Shown piece after piece: positions 53,401-64,000 of a stretch of 64,000 nucleotides of DNA. The position numbers were made by a program, and so were the translations under genes. Each line of letters starts with the position of its first letter. Position 1 is the first letter of the stretch. The stretch spans positions 12,214,001 through 12,278,000 of the forward strand of contig JACDQD010000004.1 of the NCBI GenBank assembly GCA_019843655.1, written 5' to 3'. The DNA is from Lethocerus indicus (lineage: Eukaryota > Arthropoda > Insecta > Hemiptera > Belostomatidae). The notes under the pieces were generated by a model. The model was not told where the DNA came from. It did no database searches and saw nothing but the letters and a program-made list of their open reading frames with translations.

Positions 53401-55700
53401 TTGACTTCTTTCCTTTCCGTTGAGGTTAAACTGTGCAAATGTCCTGAAAACAGAGCACTACAATGCCCACCCAGCGGGGTGGTGGGAACCGATCCGCCTT
53501 GTGGACACGGCTTACTGCCAAAAGAAATAGAGTAGCCCTGTTAATCTCAGATCCGTGGCAAAAGAAAAGTCGGTCAGGTTCAACTCAGGTTTTAATGTAA
53601 GATTTACAAGTTGGCGCCTTTATAAGCTATGTCTGTAGTTACATATTTTTTTCGTTCGGTATAAAGAAAAATCCTATTCTTCGGAATAAATTGTTCACTT
53701 ACGCCTCTCCTAATCGATTGACTTGATTTGAAGAATGGCCATTCATTCCCGGGCGTGGTTTATTTCGGGAACAGAAGAAACGCTGGCAACTTATATTTTT
53801 TAATTACTTGGATTTAGCGTGTGACATAAAAATTGGATTAATATAGGTATATATAAAATTACTTGATTTTTTAATATCAATCAAATAACTTTAATATCAA
53901 TTTAAACACGCTAAGAAAATTTCTCTTTATTATATTTTATGTACCTTACCTTTTATATGATATTAATATATACCCTCTGTACATTAATGTATTATGAAAA
54001 CGGGGTTGCTCACACGTTTTAATGTTTAAACAAAATGCTCGCACCGTGTGGTTGATTTTAATATCATAGCACAGTAATTAGGTTTTGTTTGTTAATCGCT
54101 ACCTAAGGACGAACGATGAAAACCAAGACACTAAAATCTTTGGAAAAATGATTTCTAAGGACATGGTTACTTTTGTACAAGTTAAATTGATTTTGTCCCT
54201 ATAAAAAGCTCTTCTGTGATACACATTGAGCACTTACAATGTCGAATTAAATTTCCCTGTTATTTCCACTCAGTCTCGTACCGACGGATCTAAATGAAAG
54301 TCTACACAATCGTTTTTTAAAGTTGTGGTGAAGTGTAATGCAAAACTGGCGCTAGATATTATTATTCAATTACTGGTTTTAACTTGAGCAGGTTTTTTAG
54401 TCCTTCTTTACATCGAGATAATTAATTAAATCAAGAGAGCTCCATTAACCCTGTCATTGATCTAGGATACCGGCGCATAGTATAAAATGTCCGACCATTC
54501 AATTTTCGTTTATATCCTAAATTCAATTTCTGGTGAATGGTATTACCTCCCTTTTACCCAGTTACAATAACCCACAAGTGGTAACTAGGGACTAACACTA
54601 TTAATGTTATTGTTTAACCTTGGAATGTTAAATTCCTTTGCGAATTGTTTTGTTATTAAAATCGTAAATTTGAGAAATCCTTTCTTAAGGTCTGCTCCAA
54701 CACTTGATTCGATTAGTCTTTGTTTGAAAATAGAACCTTTGAATTGAAATTAATTCAAAATTCAGTTCATTATATAAAGCTAACGTTAAAAAAATACAAA
54801 ATTCCCATCTCAATAAATCCTTTAATTTACTTTTCTCGGGTTTATGCAGTTCAAAATATGTACTAATGTATTTGTAAAATTGGTATTGGTAAACAGTGCA
54901 TGAAACAATGACCTTTACTTAATAACCAATCCACTGGACTAACCTGTGCAGATGAATGGAATAATAAAGCCGTATTGGCAACTCACAAAGAATACGCCTG
55001 GTGAAATATTCCTGTTAGCTATAAAATCCCACGGAATCCATTACGACGTCGAAGGTATTAAATTTGGTAGTTCGCAATGTATAGCGAACAAGCGCTATAG
55101 TGAGTGCTTTGAAGTGTTGTCAATTTGTTTCTTTAATTTGTTCTTCCGAAGGTATGCCCTTTTGTAAAGTTTCCAATTACCTTTCTCCAAATTTGGCGAT
55201 TGTTCTCCTAGTAGTATACATAGTATTCTCTTCTTGAACTTGGGAGGTGTTCCGGGAAATACACCGGCTTAAAACTGTATGAGAATGTCCTTTGTCTACA
55301 TTCAATATTACTCGGTATATACACGTGGGATGCTGATGAGTTATTCCTCGAGTTACGTTTTACATATGTACCGACTGACTTCCTTTATAGCCGCCTCCGT
55401 GCTTTGTCTCAATTCGATTTTGTCTCGCCACGGCTTTTCCATTAAACCCGGCGACTCTTATATCTGGCGAGTTCTACCCGGAAACACCAAATAATAATAA
55501 TATCTGCGAAAATATATTTTACTTACACCCCGTATCCGGACAGTCGACGTTTCGTGACGACGGTTTTGCCAGCTCAATCAAAAAGTCAGGCTTTTCGCGT
55601 CGGGGAATTTCGTAATGGCCCCCTCCTTTTTTGTCTCTTTTTCCCGAATTAAAGATATGAATCATAAACAGTTTTCAAACCGGCTATCTCTGTTGTGGTC

Positions 55701-55716
55701 GGACCAGATCTGGTCC
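55701..55716. repeat. Perfect 16-bp palindrome
   Basis: GGACCAGATCTGGTCC is its own reverse complement. About one palindrome of this length is expected by chance in 64 kb, so taken alone it is unremarkable. Confidence 0.8.
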
Positions 55717-56975
55717 TAGATTTGCCGAATCCGCTCTGGTTCGGGGCGCGTTATTACCTAACCGGTCGTTAGAGCTACAGTTGAAGGCCGAGTGTTTCTA
55801 AACCCCCTCAATTATTAAGTTTTTTACCTGTGCCAAAATATTTTTCAAAAATACTTTTCATCTTCTTATTTCAATATATTAACATATATTCCCTCTTCTG
55901 TGTATAGTGTGTTTGCTGGTTTTACGAATTGAATTCTGACCTAACAATAGGTGCTATATTTTCTGAGAGGTGGCTCACCTTCTCCCGTCTTCCTTTTGCA
56001 GGTGATTCACTACTTTAATTTTCTACTATTTGTGAACTCTCCCGCTTCCTTCATGGTTTCTTTGATCCCAATCATACCGCAAGACATAAGATTGTCCGTA
56101 GAACTATGTTTTATATACCATATTAGCAATGGAGGACTAGCCCTCATTTCCGCCTAATGCCTCATCCGTCTGACTTCTTTAGCTTTCAAGCATGGTTAAT
56201 TCCTAAGTGCTTGCCGGGGTGTAATTTACTGTAATGTATCTGCGTGTAATTGTTCTGCAGGGTGTAGTTAATATGAACTGTGACCGTGGATTCGCAAAGC
56301 AACAGACACGGGTGCCTCTCCTGTGGGAGGTGGTAATTCAGGAAGGGGGTAGATCTACATAATACCCTAAGTGGGATTTAATAAAGTTGTTCCATAAATT
56401 AATTATTCGTGCGTTGAATTTCACTTGTTTTTCACATTGTGTTCAGATTAATTTGTTTTTCGCAGTCCTTTAATTGATTTCAAATACTTTATAATTTTGT
56501 TGATTCCTCGGCTCCAGTGTACATCGAAACTAGAAACGTTTTCATTTGAAATTTTCAGGTTGGTCCAGATTGATCCATTTATCTTAGTGGCAGTTACTAA
56601 TTATAACCAGATTGAAAATTGCTTCGCGTAAATGTTTACTTTCTCTTTGTTAAATCGACGGATGTCTTACGTCATTAGTCCTTATGCTACCCGTATGGAC
56701 TGCTTGCCGCTTTCATTCAGCCGTTAGATAGTTGTTATCTTGTTTAGTATAAGTTCCAAATGATTAAATTATAAAAAAAAAGTACAATGATGAAATACAT
56801 AACAATCCGGACGTCGATAGAGGCAAGCTCTACCTCACTCTCGTTTGGCATGGAATGTTGTCCTGCTGTATATATAGCACATTAAATTCTGCCATACTGC
56901 AAACATTATGTAATGCAGCATTAAAAACGGACGTATGAAAACTACGATCGTAAAAGAACGACTATCTGGTTATTA

Positions 56976-56997
56976 TATCAAAATATATATTTTGATA
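56976..56997. repeat. Perfect 22-bp palindrome
   Basis: The half-site TATCAAAATAT is followed directly by its reverse complement. TATCAAAA-type halves are A/T-rich, so composition helps, but this is the longest perfect gapless palindrome seen in the window. A second inverted repeat (9-bp arms, 2-nt loop) lies nearby at 57045-57064. Confidence 0.85.
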
Positions 56998-58571
56998 AAA
57001 GCCAAAATGGGTATTATATTCTATAAGTTCTGATCAGGGCTATAAATAAGGTTTCAACCTTATTGAGGTCAATACAATTTCGGAGAGAACATTTTCATTC
57101 ATAAATAAATGCGAATATGAAATATTTATCCAGTAATTTTTGGCATTATCCCAATCTCTCTACATTCAATGAAACCAGTTGTCGTTTTATAATATCCCGC
57201 ATCCCTAGCTTAATATCTTAATAAAGAGCCGAGACGTTATGTCCGATAGACGTTTTTGTCTTGGCTTAATTAAAAATAGTGTAACAACAGTTAAACATTT
57301 ACCAACTTACTATGCCAGGCAGAATTCATTCTCGAATACATCATAATTTTTGTTAATTTTCCCGCAAATGATTTCAGAATAGTAAAAACTATTTCATAAA
57401 ATAATGAAGTTTAAAATTAACATTTTTAATGAATAGTTATCATCTTTGTAATAAGTTTAATATCGACATTTTCAAAACGCTCGTGGTCTGTTATCTGTAG
57501 GTAAGCGGCTGCTCTGGAATGCACAGGCGATACTCTTGACGCGATAGGGCATTTGCGTTTAAATAATCGAGTGGAGGATATTTGCTGAAAAAATGTCTTC
57601 TGTGAGTTTCCCGAAGAATGAGAGGGCCCCAATTAATTATTAGAATGTCGTAAATTCATCGCGAATAAATTAACGGCCACGTTTCGGTTGAGTACATGAC
57701 TTGAAAACGTGTAATTGGTAGGCGTTAGGTTAAACACGTAACTGCATATTCCGGACAAATTTACGAGTTATTTACGAACAATTAAAATTTATGGCCGATA
57801 GGTGAGAATTAATGCAATGTTGATAATGTTCAAATTAATAAACGCGTGAATGTTTCCGTGAACAGAACTGGATATATTACCAGTTAGTACTTGTGCTATG
57901 GAATGGAACCCGAGCAGCAGCTGGTGAGGCTCGAGTTTTTCGCAGGTTTAGGACTTAACACCTGTCAGTACCAGCAGAAAGTTGAAATCTTCTGGCCCGC
58001 AACTGTCTTAGGTCCGGCTATAGCAACATCCGTATCCACATCCAAATTTTGAGCGTTGAGGTATAAAATTCTTACTCTTTCGGCTGGTAGTTGCGTTGTG
58101 GCCGAGAACATTGATGTAGATTAGGAATTACTGTTTTGTCATCTACCCGGGTTTTGATCATAACGATTCCTGTAGGGCGTGCTGTCCGACTTGCGTGTAG
58201 TCCAGTTATCACAGTGCTGATCCCATGGCCGGTATATAAGCACTATGCCTAAATTCCGATCAAGAAACCGACCAAATCAAGACTCCTTGTTTTGGACACT
58301 CCTTGTGTTGGTTTCTTACGACGTCTTTAACCCCACAGCACGAAATTATACATTCGGAACTACTGAAAGGAGTTGCAGTAGGACAGCCTGGTTTCTCTGC
58401 CTGCAGCAATTCGGTAACGGGTAATTACCCAGTTCATGAATTCTCTGGCGGATAGAGAAAGTTATTTGGGGTCGTTGAAAGAACGTTGAAGGTTGAGGAG
58501 AAGGATGTACGGGTTGGTTTTTTAATTTTCAAATTACAATTGGTAACTGGAAACCTGCTTTCTGTTGGGAC

Positions 58572-58589
58572 CCGGGGTTCGAACCCCGG
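58572..58589. repeat. 18-bp palindrome resembling a tRNA/SINE B box
   Basis: CCGGGGTTCGAACCCCGG is a perfect palindrome and contains GGTTCGAACC, matching the RNA polymerase III B-box consensus GGTTCRANNCC. The T-arm geometry is imperfect (one G-G pair) and no A box or acceptor stem is seen upstream, so it is not a tRNA gene. It could be the remnant of a tRNA-derived SINE. Confidence 0.4.
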
Positions 58590-58799
58590 CGACGGACCGA
58601 TTTTCCCTCGCGATTACTGCAATATTGGAGGTCGAATACCCACCTGGGCAAACTGTTTGGCAAAACACACTTGGTCGGCCTTCAATTCCGCATTCAGGAT
58701 CTTGCTCAAACCTTGCAAATTCTTTGCAAGCACTTACCTAAGCATTATCAGATTAATATTTCAGTGTGGCCACCGTATAATTATACATTGTAATTAATA

Positions 58800-59520
58800 T
58801 AAATTATTAATTACAGTTGACCACAACATACTGATCAAAATAAAATTTCCTCTGTCCTTGAATTTCGAACTTGTTTGGCTTTTCTGATTTGGATATAAAA
58901 AAATACAATTGTAACATTAGTTTTATCATGCCAGGACGAAAAATAAAGCAATAGTACTTATCACATGTAAGATGATTATTAAAAAATTTAAAAAGAAACA
59001 TTACTTTCTCTCATATTATATGTATATTCAAATATTTATCACTTCAAGGAATATCTCGGGATATTTAAAAGTCAGATTATTGCTCCTCCGCCACATTACT
59101 GATTTCATGATGACAAAATTCATCGTATCCAGTGATAAAACAGTATTCTAATATGTTTTTTCTTTTACATATATTCGTAGTGTTACTACTTTATTGAGTA
59201 TTTCATTTGTACTTAGACATTTTGGTCACCATGATAGTATTGTTCAGTTATTTTGATTTAGGAGAGACAAATTTATTCCTTATTATTCAGAATTATTCCA
59301 GGTCAACACGAAATACTCAAGATTTGAAAGGCAAAATAATCAAATAAAGAAGATTTGTTGCCCACTGTGGTCTTTTTAAGAAACATGGTTTGAAGTCCAA
59401 AAAAATGTTCGTTTATCTTTGTATTACTAAAATTGAAGGGTTCGTACTCAAGACTGGACAAAACTGTCAAGGTTTTGAAAAAGAAAAAAAATTCATCTAA
59501 TTTGACGATTAGGTGGTGCA
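58800..59520. repeat. CpG-poor AT-rich patch
   Basis: Fewer CpGs than its neighbours. The open frames (58807-59001 - and 59303-59521 -) are Phe/Lys-rich and unrecognised. It may be an old repeat or simply low-GC intron. Confidence 0.2.
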
Positions 59521-60849
59521 TTTAGGCTTCCTTTTTTTATTTATACTTAGAGGAAAACAGTCGTTACGATAAATTGTCGTTAACACACATTTGGACTCTG
59601 TGATTTATATTGCCGACGTCTAACAATCACGTTCTACTCTGCGTAATTCTTGTTTTTCTCACTATATACGGTATCAGGTGATTAATGTCTATATTTCTGT
59701 GCCTCGTAGCGAAATAACTGTCATTTTAAATTAGTCGTAAATAAGGTCCAGTTCTATATTTACTAACGTATGATCAAGCTAATGTCCATCAAATCCCTTT
59801 GACAATATGTATCAATTACCCAAAACGTTTAAATTGATTGCATTATTATCGCTTTTTGTCTGTACTAGTGGTGTTGCTTCTACTGGTTTTTGAATTACGT
59901 AATAATCAATTTCGGTGTGGGACCTTGGTAGTCCAAAAGTAGTATTGTAGTGTACTGTTACCGATTTTCAGTTCAGTTATTACCAAATGAGCGAAAGTTA
60001 CTAATGGTACATAATTGACAATACTAAATCCTACATTATATCTTGACATTATGCGTCTGACTGCTTTCATATGTGGGAGATGTTTCCGGAAACGAGATAT
60101 GTCGGGGAGCCATTCATAATAATGTTCCTTAGGCAACATAAACTTGATTAGGGTGCTTGAATGTCCATAGTAATAGAATATTATCGTGGGATAGGATTCA
60201 GTAGGTATTTTATGCGCGGAATTGATTTGTGGACATTGAAAAATTGTTTTAAAAGTTCATTTTCATTTGTAGTTGACTTCTCTTATCTGTCTTCCGCCGT
60301 CCCACATCTCTCTTTCTCTCGCTCCCTCTGGCATAGATATTATCACGATCGGCTGCATTTTTTTGGTATTTTTCATTCTTGTAGCCGACTGCAGGGAACG
60401 AGCTTCATCCAATTGTAATATTTGGTTAGAAACTTTTAAATTCTTTATTAATTCATAGTTTGGAATCACAATATCTGACAATCACAATTACAATTCCTAT
60501 TATAACATTGCGAAACAATACCATTTATTTGAAGTATGCACGTATCAATTTCGGTAATCGAAGGTTTAACTAAAACTTTCTCTGTTTGTGCATTTAACAC
60601 ACGGCCAAAACGACTGTAACGAGGATACTTTCCATTTACTAATTAGTAATTATGAACGGATAATTAACTGATTTCGTAGTCAACTGTTTTGTCATTTTTT
60701 TTATTAGTTTTGTGTCTTTTGTATTTCTATAATATTCTATTTTATTATTACTATTCCTTTTATAGATTTTTAAAAATTTTGATTTGTAATTTCTTATTCT
60801 ACAATGTATTGAATTTATAGTTTTAAATACGTCCGCAAGTAGTTGTTGT

Positions 60850-60884
60850 TACTAACTGGCTTTATGTTTCCGTTGCAGGTAAGT
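60850..60884 (+). promoter_or_regulatory. Recursive splice site (ratchet point) 3
   Basis: A perfect TACTAAC branch motif at 60850-60856 (branch A at 60855) is followed by a pyrimidine-rich tract and TTTCCGTTGCAG|GTAAGT, with the AG ending at 60878 and a full-consensus donor beginning at 60879. The branch-to-AG distance is 23 nt. It lies 25,420 nt beyond ratchet point 2, in the same orientation. By motif quality this is the best combined acceptor and donor in the window. Confidence 0.87.
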
Positions 60885-60929
60885 GCTGGCGTTGATTGAG
60901 GAACTAATGGTGAATGTGCTGTTTTAATT
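60879..60929 (+). other. RS-exon 3 (51 nt, normally skipped) with downstream donor
   Basis: The next donor, ATT|GTAAGT at 60930-60935, lies 51 nt after the ratchet junction, close to the 47 and 52 nt of the other two sites. It lacks G at -1 and is weaker than the regenerated CAG|GTAAGT. All three phases of the 51 nt contain stops, so inclusion in mRNA would be expected to give a nonsense-decay target. Confidence 0.7.
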
Positions 60930-60935
60930 GTAAGT

Positions 60936-63900
60936 CACATTTCTTACTCCATTATTCAAGAACAAATCAAATATTTAAACATATCCGTATTCATAAAACG
61001 TTTAGTACAGCATTTGGAAGACTATAGCCGTTATGTACGGCTACCTGTAGAGTGCGCAGTTGTCGCGCTGTTATGTCTCCTCACCAATCTGTTCTCTGGG
61101 TATAATTAGAAGCTTGTTGCAGCAAATGATTAATCTCGGTCCGAGGACGAGTATTTCGGTTCGCTAAATGTGAAGACATTGGTGAAAGTACGTTCGATTG
61201 GACTTTGCCGCCGGCTGGAAATGTCAACTATGCCTTACACCGCCCCTCTGGAAAACAATTATTTGTTCTTCCCAAACCAATTTTTTGTTCCCCTACATTT
61301 TGTATTTCATCAAGCTGTATGTATCGCTTCAGGGATATCGTGGTAGATAACAAAAAGTATCATTAATTAGAAGGACATGTATTGGTAAACGAGCTAAGTT
61401 TAGCCTCGGGTCGACAAGTTAACGCAGCGTCACTTTACCCACCAAGGTAATTTAGAGTTTAATAAATTAGAAACTATTTCCATCGCAAACAAACCAGATA
61501 TGTTATTTCCAATTACACCGTTATGTTGGTACGGTCGAGGTAGGTTTTTATCAAAATAGGACCAATTACATTGTGATAAACATAATCTGTTGGGTCCAAC
61601 ACGTTTCATCGAATTGGGTGGTAGAATTCACTTCTGTGAATTCAATTCAGTGGCTTCCTGGCGAAAATGGTTTCCGCACACTGGGCAATCAAAATAAACG
61701 TTTTATCGCTCCGATAATTTAATTTTATTGAAAAATGGACACTCATTCCATCCGGATATATGGCGGATATGGGAATCATTATAGATTTTTTAATTTCTCT
61801 TTATAAATAGGATTAAAATTTCGATCATAAACGTGATAATTTATTTGTTACTATGTATGGAGTATGATTATATTTATATCAAAGGATAGATTTATATCAG
61901 ATTCATCGTTTAGTGAATTTATATTAGTGTATTAGGCATTAGCCCAAGAGAAACAGTTTTTGAAAAGAATTTTTTTATTATTTTTTATATAGTTTTAAGT
62001 TGCCATTGTACAAAATATGTTATCATTAATACATATTTAGGTTGCTTATTAAATTTATTCTGCTGATAAAAGCCAATATTATATTGTTTGTCAAGTTAAA
62101 GAAGGTTTAGAGGTTGGCGACCCGTTAATAATATCTGCCTTTTCCCAGTTGGAATTGTTGTGAGCATGCTGGGAATTTTGTGCTTTGAAACTAGTCCAGG
62201 TCCACGTTTGTTATTCCAACCGGTACCAATAAGGGTGTATACATAAGCGGTACCTCATGGAGAACGTCTGTAGCTCTTCAAAAGCTCTTTATATTATAAA
62301 CTGCTCCTTCTCCAATAAAAATATCATCTTCTTTTAAAGGCTTTCTGGCAACCTTAGTAAGCTCTTTTGCACTTCTACAGTCACGTTACTACATTGAAAT
62401 ATAATGCTAGAGGTTTAAGCGGGTAGTGCTAGAGAAAAATGAAAAAGAAAACCGTGAATTCCATACAACATTCATGCGCTATACCCAAAAAACCTGAAAA
62501 AAGGATATTATTATCCTTAACAAAATTAACCGGCTTAACATCCTTAACATTAATATTATTATCGGGTGTTTCATGTAAAAGTAATTATACTGCCCATTTG
62601 ATGAAAATTATTCAATTTAAATTAAAGTATAATTAAAATTAAAGTGTCATTGTCATTTAAGAACTCATTATTTAAACTAACGCAATCCTCAGTCACCGTT
62701 ATCATTATATGATAAAGTCGTATGCATGATTGAAGGTCATTCAGAACTGCGTATTGTTTGGGTATTTATTAGAATTTCAATTCTTAATTGAGACCGACCA
62801 AAAGTAATGCGTCGGAACAGATTTAAAAACGAAAGTCAGATAAGAATATGTCTACGGTTTATTCAGAATATCGCCGGTTTAGTAGCCAGATTACGAACTT
62901 TAGACATATTCCCTTCTGTAGAAGGTTCAACGCTCTTTGTATTATTTTGGATTGGTGCCAATTTCTTAATATTTTCGTTCGCGCCTTCTGTTTACATCTA
63001 TACATTTCGGGCCCAACGTATTTGTACTTGCTGATAGTCCAGTATATTTTCAAACGCGTCTCTGTCAGAGAAAACTGTCTGCCCGTTGTGACAGAGATTT
63101 CGTTCGCCTGGAACTGCATTAGTTGACCCTACCCCCTCACTTCATTCTGTAATATAAGTTAGGCAGATGTCTTTAGTTTGAAAATGTTCTGTGGTTGAAA
63201 ATGTGTGAAATCGCTTCAAATTTTTCAAAATCACCTAAAACTTTTAAGTGATCATCACTTGTATCAGAAACTTGTGTTTGTATCGTATACATTTGTCTGT
63301 TCATAAATTTCAAGCATATTGTATATTTTCGTTGTATTTGAATTATTATTTGCATAAATATATTCCAAGTATTTATATAAGTATACTTAACTAATCAAAT
63401 AGCAACATTTCGCACTATTTTTCGAATTTTTCAAAATATTGAAATAAGAAATATATTACCATAGTTTCATTAATTACTTCCAAAGCTAACGTTCCGTATT
63501 TTTATTCTAAACCGAATAATTACCACAATAATAATATTCTAGAAGGTGCTACTCTTTTAAAGAATGTTTTAAAAATAATATTGATAGCGTACGTTATTCC
63601 TACATAATTTATAAGAATGAAAAAGGAAGTTATGGCGTAATCTTTCGTTTTGGAATGTAGGATTAAAGTTTTGTTTTCTTTATGTTTTTATACCTTTAAT
63701 TCAGAAGAATTAAAGGTACGTACACATGTACGTGTGTAAATGTACCTGCGTTTACTAGATAGTTTTTAAACAAAATTAAATTATCGGTAAAAATATATTT
63801 AAGATATGAAGTTTTTCAGGCAAGTTTATCTCCTTCCTTGACTCCTGGGTTAATGGCAGATTCTTTATTCGCGTCTAATTATTTATAGTCGTCTGTGGCA

Positions 63901-64000
63901 GGCCGTGCCAATTAGGCCAGTGCATGTGACATTTAATGAATAAATAAAGGTAGTTTCGAGTCTTGCCTAGCGTCGCACTTTGCCTTAGGCTTCCTTCATA
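60936..64000 (+). other. Intronic sequence after the third ratchet point
   Basis: No gene is supported. It contains a 65-codon open frame at 62439-62636 (see findings), overlapping open frames near 62807-63126 on both strands without domains, a hairpin at 63691-63718 and a GC-type ratchet-like motif at 63819. The next exon or ratchet point presumably lies beyond the window. Confidence 0.45.
63691..63718. repeat. Hairpin, 12-bp perfect stem and AGAA loop
   Basis: TACCTTTAATTC pairs perfectly with GAATTAAAGGTA across a 4-nt loop. It is too short for a microRNA precursor and has no adjoining T-run terminator context. The immediate right flank is rich in GTAC/ACGT words. Confidence 0.75.

Larger units (their letters stand above)
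35517..60849 (+). other. Second complete recursive segment of the intron
   Basis: This is the body of the 25,420-nt segment between ratchet points 2 and 3. I see no supported gene. It holds a candidate 51-nt microexon (37551-37601), GC-richer islands (37600-38110, 39780-40170, 40560-40870, 50000-50420), a coding-like relic on the minus strand (42861-43050), a homeodomain-core-rich TTAATTA cluster near 44690-44725, a GA-rich tract near 46259-46278, palindromes (42106, 55701, 56976, 58572), an A-rich run at 47331-47360 and CpG-poor patches (46640-47400, 58800-59520). A weaker ratchet-like junction at 43898 could subdivide it. Confidence 0.5.

Noticed and set aside
57485..57506. Ratchet-like TCTGTAG|GTAAGC
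   Set aside because: The acceptor is only moderately pyrimidine-rich, no clear branch site is visible, and no second donor lies at about 50 nt.
61014..61026. TGGAAGACTA resembling the 5' end of miR-7
   Set aside because: The match ends after ten bases and there is no precursor hairpin.

Overview
No confident protein-coding exon, rRNA, intact tRNA, CRISPR array or intact mobile element is visible in this window. Base composition is AT-rich (about two thirds A+T by eye) and CpG is abundant in most of it. Open frames are short (longest 164 codons) and none is recognisable. Microsatellites of animal type are present, and splice signals are metazoan with a TACTAAC/CTGAT-like branch site. Together these suggest a large intron or introns of an invertebrate, most plausibly an insect or other arthropod. 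Neither the species nor the host gene can be named from the sequence.

The clearest biology is a series of three candidate recursive-splicing sites (ratchet points, zero-nucleotide exons), all on the + strand. They are at 17820|17821 (TTGCAG|GTGAGT), 35458|35459 (TTTCAG|GTAAGT) and 60878|60879 (TTGCAG|GTAAGT). Each joins a pyrimidine-rich 3' splice site, with a plausible branch point 15-23 nt upstream, directly to a near-perfect 5' splice site. Each is followed 47, 52 or 51 nt later by a second, weaker 5' splice site (GTAAGT, GTGAGT, GTAAGT). This is the 'RS-exon' layout described for recursive splicing in Drosophila and vertebrates. The simplest reading is that the window lies inside one + strand intron longer than 64 kb, removed stepwise. 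Two complete steps, of 17,638 and 25,420 nt, lie inside the window.

Layout: 1-660 is a CpG-poor patch. 661-17,820 is upstream intron, ending in a (TA)26 microsatellite about 440 nt before the first ratchet point. 17,821-35,458 is the first complete segment, with a CpG-poor patch near 24.6-25.6 kb, GC-richer islands near 20.2, 26.3 and 29.6-30.3 kb, and a compound (TG)(CGTG)(TA) microsatellite at 32.6 kb. 35,459-60,878 is the second complete segment. It has a possible 51-nt microexon at 37.55 kb, GC-richer islands at 37.6-38.1, 39.8-40.2, 40.6-40.9 and 50.0-50.4 kb, a decayed coding-like relic on the minus strand at 42.9-43.05 kb, and CpG-poor patches near 46.6-47.4 and 58.8-59.5 kb. 60,879-64,000 is the start of the next segment.

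Secondary observations are several perfect palindromes of 16-22 bp, including a double CACGTG E-box, a diverged 26-nt repeat pair, two short tandem duplications and a 12-bp-stem hairpin. All functional statements outside the splice-site motifs are inference; transcript or comparative data would be needed to settle them.
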